This document shows, one piece after another, positions 1 to 6,310 of a stretch of 14,792 bases of DNA (positions are counted from its first letter, which is position 1; each line of letters opens with the position of its first letter). The DNA is taken from contig JAPLGJ010000193.1 of the NCBI GenBank assembly GCA_026390215.1, positions 1 through 14,792 of the forward strand, written 5' to 3'. Under the pieces are notes generated by a model. The model had not been told where the DNA came from. It worked only from the letters and a program-made list of their open reading frames with translations, and searched no databases. The translations under genes were made by a program, and so were the position numbers. This DNA is from Caldisericota bacterium (GTDB taxonomy: Bacteria; Caldisericota; Caldisericia; Cryosericales; Cryosericaceae).

Positions 1-1
1 C

Positions 2-259
2 GGTACACTTCTTGCTCACCACGATGGTGGCGTTCCCGTGCTTCAGCTGACCATGCCCGATGTCTCAGAACGCAGCTTCGGCGCCACTGTGTACTTCTTC
101 GAGGTCGCCTGTGCGGTAGGAGGCTACATGCTTGGCATCAACCCGTTCGACCAGCCTGGCGTAGAAGCGTACAAACGGAACATGTTCGCCCTCCTGGACA
201 AGCCGGGCACAGAGCTCGAAGCCGCGGACATCCGTTTGCGTCTTGCCGGGCGCAACTGA
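2..259 (+). CDS. pgi: Glucose-6-phosphate isomerase, C-terminal fragment (5' end outside window)
   Basis: Catalyses reversible conversion of glucose 6-phosphate and fructose 6-phosphate in the cytoplasm (glycolysis/gluconeogenesis). Only the last 85 residues are visible, open from the window edge to a TGA at 257-259. The fragment holds the family's C-terminal signature: a GGVP strand, then YFFEVACAVGGYMLG and NPFDQPGVEAYK, whose lysine is the usual catalytic residue, followed by NMFALL. It resembles the shorter bacterial isomerases (about 450 residues, Geobacillus type), but the full length cannot be judged. It converges on a ROK sugar kinase that may make its substrate. Identification is secure; the N-terminal part and promoter are not in the window. 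Confidence 0.93.
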   Translation, partial: GTLLAHHDGGVPVLQLTMPDVSERSFGATVYFFEVACAVGGYMLGINPFDQPGVEAYKRNMFALLDKPGTELEAADIRLRLAGRN

Positions 260-275
260 CCAGGATCGAGCAGGG

Positions 276-300
276 CTCCACCGAAGAAACGGTCGTGGAG
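276..300. terminator. Hairpin in the pgi / ROK kinase convergent gap, possible bidirectional terminator
   Basis: Within the 68-base gap between two converging stop codons, CTCCA (276-280) pairs with TGGAG (296-300), and CCG (281-283) pairs with CGG (290-292) around an AAGAAA loop, with a 3-base bulge at 293-295. Position suits a terminator for both genes. No run of T follows on either strand, so an intrinsic terminator of the classic kind is not shown. Confidence 0.3.
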
Positions 301-327
301 GGACGCCCCCATCAGCGTCAGACGAGC

Positions 328-1308
328 CTACATCGAGTAGACAGTCTGTCCCTTGAGAAGCTGGTCTGCGAGCAGAGCAGCTCCAACGGCAGCTGCAGCG
401 TTCCTGTAGTGCGCCATCGCAAATTCGATATCCTCAAACAGGAGCGGTAGAGAACCCCGCTGAGCAACCCTCTTCATTTCGTCCATCAGCAGCCCTGATT
501 CGGCAACTCCACCACCGAGTACGACCATGTCGGGGTCAAGTGTGTTGATCAGTGCCGCTGCCGCCCGGCCGAGGTAGCGGGCCGCTCGCTTGAAGGCCTG
601 CTGCGCCAGGAGATCCCCATTGTGAGCGAACTCGGAGATTGTCCGCGCCGAGTCTGTATCTTCCATCGTCATGAGGCTCTTCGACCCTCGAGCCAGTGCG
701 CTTCTGACATACCGCTCGATGCCGGTCCCGGAAGCGATGGTCTCCAGACAACCATGCCGGCCGCACCCACACAGCAGGCCCCGATCGACCATGGGAAGGT
801 GTCCTATCTCGCCTGCAAAACCGTGGCGCCCAACATACAGATGCCCGTCCACGATGAGCGCTCCTCCAACGCCAGTCCCGACAGAGAACATGACGACATT
901 GCGGCGGCCGACGGCGACCCCGCTGACCCACTCGGCGAAGAGTGCGCAATTGGCATCGTTTTCCAGATACGCCGGAGCACCTGTGGCCCCACTGACGATA
1001 TCCACAATTGCCACATCTCGCACCCCAGGCATATTGGGAGGGAACAGCAGCACGCCTCGCTTCTGGTCGACCATGCCAGCACACCCGATACCGGTTGCCA
1101 TGATTGTGGTTCCTGCATCTGCCGCCCGAAGGCGGAGATCACCCATTCCTTTCAGAATGAGCTCTGAGAACTCACGGCTTGACCGGGCAGCATATGGCCG
1201 TTCCACCCTGTATGCGATGGCCCCCCCCGACCAGAGGATGAACGTGACCTTCGTCCCACCTATGTCCACCCCGGCCACCGTGCGCGCCGCCACTCCTGAT
1301 GTTTCCAT
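328..1308 (-). CDS. ROK-family sugar kinase, probable glucokinase
   Basis: 326-residue cytoplasmic ROK kinase, likely phosphorylating glucose or a related hexose with ATP. Visible motifs: phosphate-binding DIGGTK at 15-20, catalytic Asp118 in ENDAN, sugar-contacting Glu167 and His170 in GEIGH, and the zinc set His170, Cys180, Cys182, Cys187 (CGCGRHGC). I start at the ATG at 1308: GGAGAGG lies 8 bases upstream, and a promoter at 1357-1384 would start RNA near 1350, ruling out the in-frame GTG at 1353. It follows a ROK repressor gene on the same strand and converges on pgi, which supports a glucokinase role. Sugar specificity is inference; N-acetylmannosamine or fructose kinases share these motifs. 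No sign of damage. Confidence 0.87.
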   Translation of the reverse strand: METSGVAARTVAGVDIGGTKVTFILWSGGAIAYRVERPYAARSSREFSELILKGMGDLRLRAADAGTTIMATGIGCAGMVDQKRGVLLFPPNMPGVRDVAIVDIVSGATGAPAYLENDANCALFAEWVSGVAVGRRNVVMFSVGTGVGGALIVDGHLYVGRHGFAGEIGHLPMVDRGLLCGCGRHGCLETIASGTGIERYVRSALARGSKSLMTMEDTDSARTISEFAHNGDLLAQQAFKRAARYLGRAAAALINTLDPDMVVLGGGVAESGLLMDEMKRVAQRGSLPLLFEDIEFAMAHYRNAAAAVGAALLADQLLKGQTVYSM

Positions 1309-1356
1309 ATTGCCAACCTCTCCATCAATTTTGTGCGCAACGTTACTATTCACGAT

Positions 1357-1384
1357 ATTGTACGATGGCAGCAGGAGCTGTCAA
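1357..1384 (-). promoter_or_regulatory. Sigma70-type promoter of the ROK kinase gene
   Basis: On the minus strand, TTGACA (1384-1379) is followed after 16 bases by TACAAT (1362-1357). This is a perfect -35 and a 5/6 -10. Predicted RNA start is about 1350, giving a leader of about 40 bases before the ATG at 1308. The -35 sits 18 bases after the upstream repressor's stop codon, so the kinase can be transcribed independently of the repressor. Confidence 0.65.
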
Positions 1385-1401
1385 GCTGTCGAACAGGCTC
1401 C
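1374..1401. repeat. Direct and inverted repeats overlapping the kinase -35 (candidate operator or attenuator)
   Basis: AGCTGTC occurs twice with an 8-base period (1376-1382 and 1384-1390). CTGT (1386-1389) and ACAG (1393-1396) flank CGA as a short dyad. The outer arms GGAGC (1374-1378) and GCTCC (1397-1401) also pair. The block begins next to the repressor stop codon and contains the kinase -35. It could be a binding site for the ROK repressor or an RNA hairpin ending the repressor transcript; the sequence does not decide. Confidence 0.4.
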
Positions 1402-2622
1402 TCAGTGACGGCGTTCGTCTCGAACAGTCAGGAAATCATACGGGTTCTCCAGGAAGTCGTCCAGCACGACCGTCATGGCCCCGAGAAGAGTACTGTTCTC
1501 GGACAGGGAGGACAACGTGATAGAGACCTGGTCGGCGACGTGGTAATAGCAGCGTTCGGTGATAATGCGTTTCATGGGCTCCAGTATCGGGGCGCCCAGG
1601 GCCGCCACCTGACCTGTGACGACGATGCGCTGAGGAGCAAGCAGATTCACCAGATTGACGATGGCGTATCCGATGAGCTCTCCCTTCTCTTTCAGAACCC
1701 CCAGCACCTTGGCGTCTCCCTCCATGCCCAGCTGCTGAAGCTCCGCAAACGACAGCTGCCGACCGATCTGAGCAGAAGCGTCTTCGAGAATGCCGCGCAG
1801 CCCCGCATACAATTCAACGCATCCACGGTTGCCACAGTCACACCACTTCCCATGACGGCGGTCGACCGACGTATGGCCGATTTCGCCCGAGACTCCGAAG
1901 TTGCCCGTGTATAAGCGCCCCCCGGCAATGATGCCGGCGCCGATACCATACCCAAGGTGTACGAGCACAAAATCAGAGGCATCACGACCTTGGCCGAAGA
2001 ACTTCTCAGCAACGGCTTCAGCGTTTGCATCATTGATCACGAACGTTGGAAAGCCGAAACGCGTCTGCAGCAGCTGCCGGGCCTGGAGGTTGCGGATGGA
2101 CGGAAAGTTCGGAACACTGATGACGACGCCCGCCTCAGAGTTAATGAGACCGGGGGCGGAGAAGCCCATGCCGATAATTTTGATGCCCCGGTGTCGGTTC
2201 AGCAGTTCCTGTACAGTCTCCATCACTCTCTCGAACTCCGTCTTGATCGAGCCCTTGGGATCGATGGTCCTCTCGGTATGGTCGAGAATGCCACCACCCA
2301 AGTCCATGAGGGCCGTGCGGACATGCGCCCATGAGAAATCGATGGCGACGATGTAGCGCGACCTCCCGTTGAAGTGCAGTACGACGGGTTTGCGCCCGAC
2401 ACCCACGCTCACTCCCGGTGATTCGGTGACGACGCTCTGCTCGACAAGAAAGGAAACGATACGTGAGACAGTCGGAGCGGTCAGCCCCGTAAGCCGGACC
2501 AGGTCCGCCCGCGAGATGTCGTTTGTCCCATGAACGGTCCGGAGGATACTGGACGTATTCTCGGCCTTGATACTGGTCTGGTTCTTGCCGATGTGTTTGC
2601 CTGTCCCTGGTTTCGTTGCCAT
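1402..2622 (-). CDS. ROK-family transcriptional repressor (NagC/XylR/Mlc type)
   Basis: 406-residue DNA-binding regulator expected to release DNA on binding a sugar. An N-terminal winged helix-turn-helix spans about residues 22-85 (ISRADLVRLTGLTAPTVSRIV at 36-56, written here only as a landmark). The ROK domain follows, with NDAN at 197-200, GEIGH at 246-250 and zinc cysteines 261, 263 and 268 (CDCGNRGC). The phosphate loop is degenerate: DFSWAH at 95-100 replaces DIGGTK, as in ROK repressors that bind sugar without being kinases. Start: ATG at 2622 with GAGGAG 5 bases upstream; the longer frame to 2685 would begin upstream of the predicted RNA start. It is upstream of a ROK kinase and divergent from pheS. 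Likely targets are itself and the kinase; the effector is unknown. Confidence 0.87.
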   Translation of the reverse strand: MATKPGTGKHIGKNQTSIKAENTSSILRTVHGTNDISRADLVRLTGLTAPTVSRIVSFLVEQSVVTESPGVSVGVGRKPVVLHFNGRSRYIVAIDFSWAHVRTALMDLGGGILDHTERTIDPKGSIKTEFERVMETVQELLNRHRGIKIIGMGFSAPGLINSEAGVVISVPNFPSIRNLQARQLLQTRFGFPTFVINDANAEAVAEKFFGQGRDASDFVLVHLGYGIGAGIIAGGRLYTGNFGVSGEIGHTSVDRRHGKWCDCGNRGCVELYAGLRGILEDASAQIGRQLSFAELQQLGMEGDAKVLGVLKEKGELIGYAIVNLVNLLAPQRIVVTGQVAALGAPILEPMKRIITERCYYHVADQVSITLSSLSENSTLLGAMTVVLDDFLENPYDFLTVRDERRH

Positions 2623-2668
2623 GACATCTCCTCGTTGCAGCAATATGCGCGGACCTCTACCACGAGCC

Positions 2669-2677
2669 AGTATAGCA
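2669..2677 (-). promoter_or_regulatory. Extended -10 promoter of the ROK repressor gene
   Basis: On the minus strand TGC directly precedes TATACT (2674-2669), an extended -10 element. The -35 position has no good match (TGCGAC at 17 bases), which is usual for extended -10 promoters. The RNA start would be near 2662, leaving a leader of about 40 bases before the ATG at 2622. Confidence 0.5.
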
Positions 2678-2700
2678 GCAATCACAGGAGAGTCGCATCG

Positions 2701-2729
2701 GCGTCAGCCAGCCCTCCTCCGCCTGACGC
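2701..2729. repeat. Perfect 7-base inverted repeat in the divergent control region
   Basis: GCGTCAG (2701-2707) and CTGACGC (2723-2729) are separated by 15 bases. The left arm lies just upstream of the repressor's expected -35 region. It could be an operator for the neighbouring ROK repressor. Transcribed from neither mapped promoter, so a DNA role is more likely than an RNA hairpin. Confidence 0.4.
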
Positions 2730-2738
2730 AACGCTCCC

Positions 2739-2793
2739 ACGCTTGTCTCCAAGCGACTCGTGTGAACTGCGCGCACGCTTGTAACCAAGGCGA
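2739..2793. repeat. Two copies of a CGCTTG-N4-CAAG(G)CG dyad upstream of pheS
   Basis: Copy 1 is CGCTTG (2740-2745), TCTC, CAAGCG (2750-2755), a perfect 6-base dyad. Copy 2 is CGCTTG (2776-2781), TAAC, CAAGGCG (2786-2792), the same dyad with one extra G. In both copies ACGCTTGT, two variable bases and CCAAG are shared, starting at 2739 and 2775, 36 bases apart. Copy 2 covers the pheS -35, so a protein bound there would block RNA polymerase. The binding protein is not identified. Confidence 0.5.
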
Positions 2794-2806
2794 ATCAACG
2801 TACAAT
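2779..2806 (+). promoter_or_regulatory. Promoter of the pheS operon
   Basis: TTGTAA (2779-2784) and TACAAT (2801-2806) are separated by 16 bases, the same spacing and -10 as the ROK kinase promoter. RNA would start near 2813, leaving about 37 bases of leader before the pheS ATG. That is too short for a T-box or a leader-peptide attenuator of known type. Confidence 0.55.
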
Positions 2807-2849
2807 TCATATGATCATCGCTGGATTGACACTGAACGAGGAGCAGCAC

Positions 2850-3854
2850 ATGCCAAGCACGCTAGATGAAATCCGTACGGCCCTGGAGCAGAGGCTGACT
2901 GCCGCTCGCGATGCTCAGGACGTTCGCAATGCACAGATCGAGTACCTGGGAAAGAAGGGCGCGGTCACGGCGTTGCTCAAACAGATCTCAGGTCTAGCCG
3001 AGGACCAGCGCAGACAGTTCGGCGAGCAAGTCAATGCACTCAAGCAATGGGCGCTGCAAGCCTTTGAGCAGAGACTGTCCAATCTGACTTCCACGGCGCG
3101 CAGGTACGACATCGACTTCTCCCTGCCGGGGCAGCTTATGCCTGCCGGCAAGAAGCATATCCTCACGCAAGTGGAGGAAGAGGTCGAGTCCGTCTTCCTT
3201 TCCATGGGATTCGACATAGAAGAGGGCCCGGAAATCGAGCAGGAATACTACAATTTCGAGGCACTCAACATCCCCGCAGATCACCCCGCGCGCGACATGC
3301 AGGACACGTTCTATCTGGCGCCCGGCATGCTTCTGCGTACGCATACATCGCCCATTCAGGTCCGGACGATGAAACGCGAACATCCGCCCATACGAATGAT
3401 TGCCACCGGCACATGCTATCGCCGCGACGCGGTGGATGCAAGCCATACTCCCATGTTCACCCAGGTCGAGGGTCTGGTCATCGACAAGGGCATTACGTTC
3501 GCCGATTTGAAGGGAGTACTCCAGGAATTCGTGAGAGGAGTGTTCGGCTCATCCACCAAGGTCAAGCTCCTTCCCTCATTCTTCCCATTTGTCGAACCAG
3601 GCGCTGAGACCGCAATCTCCTGTCCAATCTGTGGCGGCAGGGGTTGCCCCACCTGCAAGGGCTCCGGATGGATCGAGATGGGCGGCTCAGGTATGGTCCA
3701 CCAGAACGTGTTGCGGGAGGTTGGATACGATACCAGCATCTACCAGGGATTTGCATTTGGGTGGGGCATCGAGCGGATAGCAATGATCAAGTATGGCATT
3801 CGGGACATCCGCATGTTCTACGACAACGATCTGGATTTCCTCGGTCAGTTCTGA
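2850..3854 (+). CDS. pheS: Phenylalanine-tRNA ligase alpha subunit
   Basis: Catalytic subunit of the cytoplasmic alpha2-beta2 enzyme that charges tRNA-Phe. The 334 residues fit the family. The N-terminal 90 or so residues are helical with many charged residues (tRNA-binding coiled coil). Class II motifs follow: motif 1 region HPARDMQDTFYL, motif 2 TGTCYRRD at 186-193, and motif 3 GFAFGWGIERI at 300-310. Residues 258-269 hold four cysteines (CPIC, then CPTC after four residues), a likely zinc knuckle that E. coli PheS lacks. ATG 2850 is chosen because GAGGAG lies 6 bases upstream; the in-frame ATG at 2811 falls at the predicted RNA start. First gene of the rightward run, 9 bases before pheT. 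Confidence 0.96.
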   Translation: MPSTLDEIRTALEQRLTAARDAQDVRNAQIEYLGKKGAVTALLKQISGLAEDQRRQFGEQVNALKQWALQAFEQRLSNLTSTARRYDIDFSLPGQLMPAGKKHILTQVEEEVESVFLSMGFDIEEGPEIEQEYYNFEALNIPADHPARDMQDTFYLAPGMLLRTHTSPIQVRTMKREHPPIRMIATGTCYRRDAVDASHTPMFTQVEGLVIDKGITFADLKGVLQEFVRGVFGSSTKVKLLPSFFPFVEPGAETAISCPICGGRGCPTCKGSGWIEMGGSGMVHQNVLREVGYDTSIYQGFAFGWGIERIAMIKYGIRDIRMFYDNDLDFLGQF

Positions 3855-3863
3855 GGTGACTGG

Positions 3864-6293
3864 ATGAGAGTCAAGCTGTCTGCACTGCACGCTGCGATCG
3901 ATTTTGACTACACTCCCGAGAAACTGGTCACAAAACTGGGCGACATCGGCATCGAAATCGAATCGACGGAGAGAACCGACGTCATGTTCAAGGACGTCTT
4001 CGTTGCTCGGATCACGTGTACTGCACTCCACCCGACACACCACAAGCTTCAGCTCATAGACCTCGACCTCGGTCCGCGCGGAACGACCAGTGTATGCACG
4101 GCCGCTACCAACGTGCGCGAGGGAGACATCATCCCAGTGGCAATTCCAGGTGGAAAGACTGCCGACGGCACGGCCATCGCGACGCGCATGTTCGGCACCG
4201 TAGAATCATTTGGCATGCTGTGCTCCTGGAAGGAACTGGGACTCGACGGTGACCTCCTGTCCTCCGAAGAGAAGGAAGGCATTCTGCATCTGGGGTCAGG
4301 AGCGATCGTCGGGAGCCCCTTCGAGGAAGCATGGCCCGTAGCAGACACTGCCTTCGAGGTAAGCGTCACACCTGACCGAGGCGACGCCCTGTCGGTTCTC
4401 GGACTGGCCCGGTGGATCGAAGTACTCAAGGCAAGAGATACGGATCAGCCGTTCGACATGGGTGACATCAAGCTGCCGCTGCCCTCATCCCTTCCGCGGG
4501 CCCGGAACGACGGAGACCTAAGTGTGACCATTGAAGACCAGTCCCTGTGCAGTTCCTACATCGGTGTCCTGGTACAGGACGTTGCCTCTGGACCATCGAG
4601 TCACGCGTTCCGCACTCAGCTCTACCAGTTGTGCGTTCGCCCTGTCAGCAGGATCGTCGATATGACCAATCTTTGTTTGAAACAATACGGGCAGCCGACT
4701 CATGCGTTCGACTACGACCGCCTTCAGGAGCATCGTATCATCGTACGAACGTCTCTGCCCGGCGAGACCATTGTCACTCTGGACGGCATGTTGCGTTCTC
4801 CCGAATCGGGAACGCTCATCATCGCAGATGCTGCAGGTCCAGTGGCCGTCGCCGGCGTCATGGGCGGACTGGCATCCAGCGTCACGGCTGCGACGACACG
4901 CATTGTCTTCGAGATTGCACACTTCGATCCGAGAGCAGTCGCGCGCGCGAGTAGGCACCTCGGCATCAAGTCAGACGCAGCCTATCTCTATGAGCGTGGC
5001 ACCGATCCCGGGCTCACTGTCAGGGCCGTCCCTTCGGTTCTGTCGGCACTCGTTCGCGAGCAGTGTCTCGGTTCCTACGTCTCACGTGTTGCTTCTGCTG
5101 GTATCCCAGTTCCTGCAAAGCTCCCGCTGAGTCTCGATGTGGATCAGGTGAACGGGTACCTGGGTTCCAACCTTGACGCCACAAACATGCGAACACTCTT
5201 CGGCTATGAAGGAATCGTGTCGAAGGTCACGGGAACGACGCTGTCGGTGACACCGCCTTCCTTCCGTGGCGACCTCACATCGTGGCCGGAATATGTCGAA
5301 GAGATCGTCAGAATGGAGGGCTATGACGAGTTCCCCTCACACACGCCGAACCTTGTCCTGCGCCGCGGCTCGGAGTCTCCACTCAAGGCCCTTTGCAAGC
5401 GACTGCGTCAGATGCTCGTTGGGATCGGGCTCGTAGAATCACGCACTGTCAGTTTCGTGCGGGAGAGCTCGGTAACCGCGATGGGCCTTCCTCCGGCACC
5501 ACTCGTGCTCAACCCGCTCACCGTCGACTGGGATGCCCTGCGTCCCACCATGGCTGTTGGTCTTGCAGGAGCCGCGGTGCGGAACCTGTCGCGAGGCCGC
5601 GAGGGCTTCGCCTCGTTCGAGATTGGCAAGACGTTCAGCGTTCATGGCCAGTCGTTCGACGAGGAGACCAGGCTTGGCCTTCTTCTTGCAGGCAAGTGGC
5701 AAGACGCGAACTGGACGACGCCCACGACCCCCGCCAGCATCTTTGTACTGAAAGGCATCATCGAGTCAGTTCTTCGCGATCTGCATGTGCCCTTTGGCGT
5801 TGTGTCATCGGATAGTCCTCTCCTGGAGAATGGTGCAAGCATCCTGGTGTCATCCGAAACCACGCCATTGGGTACGCTCGGCATTCTCAGGCACGATGTC
5901 GGTGCCCTGCTGGGCCTGGAACGGGACACATTCTACGCCGAGTTCTCTGTCGATGCCCTGCTAGAGAGCATCCAACCCATCAGTTTCAAAGAGTTTTCTC
6001 GGTTCCCGTCGCTCCGGCGAGACATCGCCGTCCTCGTGGACAGTAGCATGACAGCCGGCCAATTGCAGACAATCGTTGCTGAACATGGTGGCCCCCTGCT
6101 CAAGGCAATTGTCGTGTTCGACAATTTCCAGGGGGGCAGTCTACCGGAAGGCAAGAAGAGCGTGGGCTTCTCGATGGAGTTTGCCTCACCCGACCGAACA
6201 CTGTTCGGCGAGGAGGTCGATGCCCTTGTCGACTCCGTCGAGGCCGCCCTCGCAACTCGTCTAGGGGGCATACTACGAAGAACCAGGGTATAG
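3864..6293 (+). CDS. pheT: Phenylalanine-tRNA ligase beta subunit
   Basis: Partner of PheS in the alpha2-beta2 synthetase: carries tRNA recognition and editing of mischarged Tyr-tRNA-Phe. At 809 residues it is full length. Domain order matches bacterial PheT: B1 (about 1-40), the OB-fold tRNA-binding domain (about 41-150, FVARITCTALHPTHHKLQL), B3/B4 editing domain (about 210-400, with QPTHAFDYDRL and AGVMGG), B5 (about 418-490, TPPSFRGDL and EEIVRMEGYDE), a synthetase-like core, and a C-terminal ferredoxin-fold anticodon-binding domain (about 709-809, RFPSLRRDIAVLVD). Start ATG 3864 has GAGGTG 5 bases upstream, overlapping the pheS stop. Its TAG stop lies within the reading frame of the start-less mutS2 that follows. 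Confidence 0.96.
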   Translation: MRVKLSALHAAIDFDYTPEKLVTKLGDIGIEIESTERTDVMFKDVFVARITCTALHPTHHKLQLIDLDLGPRGTTSVCTAATNVREGDIIPVAIPGGKTADGTAIATRMFGTVESFGMLCSWKELGLDGDLLSSEEKEGILHLGSGAIVGSPFEEAWPVADTAFEVSVTPDRGDALSVLGLARWIEVLKARDTDQPFDMGDIKLPLPSSLPRARNDGDLSVTIEDQSLCSSYIGVLVQDVASGPSSHAFRTQLYQLCVRPVSRIVDMTNLCLKQYGQPTHAFDYDRLQEHRIIVRTSLPGETIVTLDGMLRSPESGTLIIADAAGPVAVAGVMGGLASSVTAATTRIVFEIAHFDPRAVARASRHLGIKSDAAYLYERGTDPGLTVRAVPSVLSALVREQCLGSYVSRVASAGIPVPAKLPLSLDVDQVNGYLGSNLDATNMRTLFGYEGIVSKVTGTTLSVTPPSFRGDLTSWPEYVEEIVRMEGYDEFPSHTPNLVLRRGSESPLKALCKRLRQMLVGIGLVESRTVSFVRESSVTAMGLPPAPLVLNPLTVDWDALRPTMAVGLAGAAVRNLSRGREGFASFEIGKTFSVHGQSFDEETRLGLLLAGKWQDANWTTPTTPASIFVLKGIIESVLRDLHVPFGVVSSDSPLLENGASILVSSETTPLGTLGILRHDVGALLGLERDTFYAEFSVDALLESIQPISFKEFSRFPSLRRDIAVLVDSSMTAGQLQTIVAEHGGPLLKAIVVFDNFQGGSLPEGKKSVGFSMEFASPDRTLFGEEVDALVDSVEAALATRLGGILRRTRV

Positions 6294-6310
6294 AGGCTCA
6301 GCAGGCGATT
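6293..6310 (+). promoter_or_regulatory. Candidate ribosome binding site and ATT start of mutS2
   Basis: GAGG (6293-6296, overlapping the pheT TAG) lies 11 bases before an ATT at 6308-6310. The ATT is the codon that aligns with the B. subtilis MutS2 initiator by counting back from the conserved first-helix Phe (codon 6338). ATA at 6290, overlapping the pheT stop as ATAG, is a weaker alternative. Confidence 0.35.

Noticed and set aside
1309..1353. Upstream GTG start extending the ROK kinase by 15 residues
   Set aside because: The GTG sits at the predicted RNA start of the TTGACA/TACAAT promoter, whereas the ATG at 1308 has GGAGAGG at ideal spacing.
671..1408. A 245-residue open frame on the plus strand opposite the ROK kinase
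   Set aside because: It is antisense to a clearly conserved kinase, is low in complexity (many Pro, Ser, Thr, Arg), and runs through the kinase promoter.
2811..2849. Upstream ATG extending PheS by 13 residues
   Set aside because: It falls at the predicted RNA start and lacks a ribosome site, while ATG 2850 has GAGGAG 6 bases upstream.
2807..2849. T-box riboswitch or leader-peptide attenuator for pheST
   Set aside because: The predicted leader is only about 37 bases, with no T-box sequence, no Phe-rich leader peptide and no terminator hairpin.
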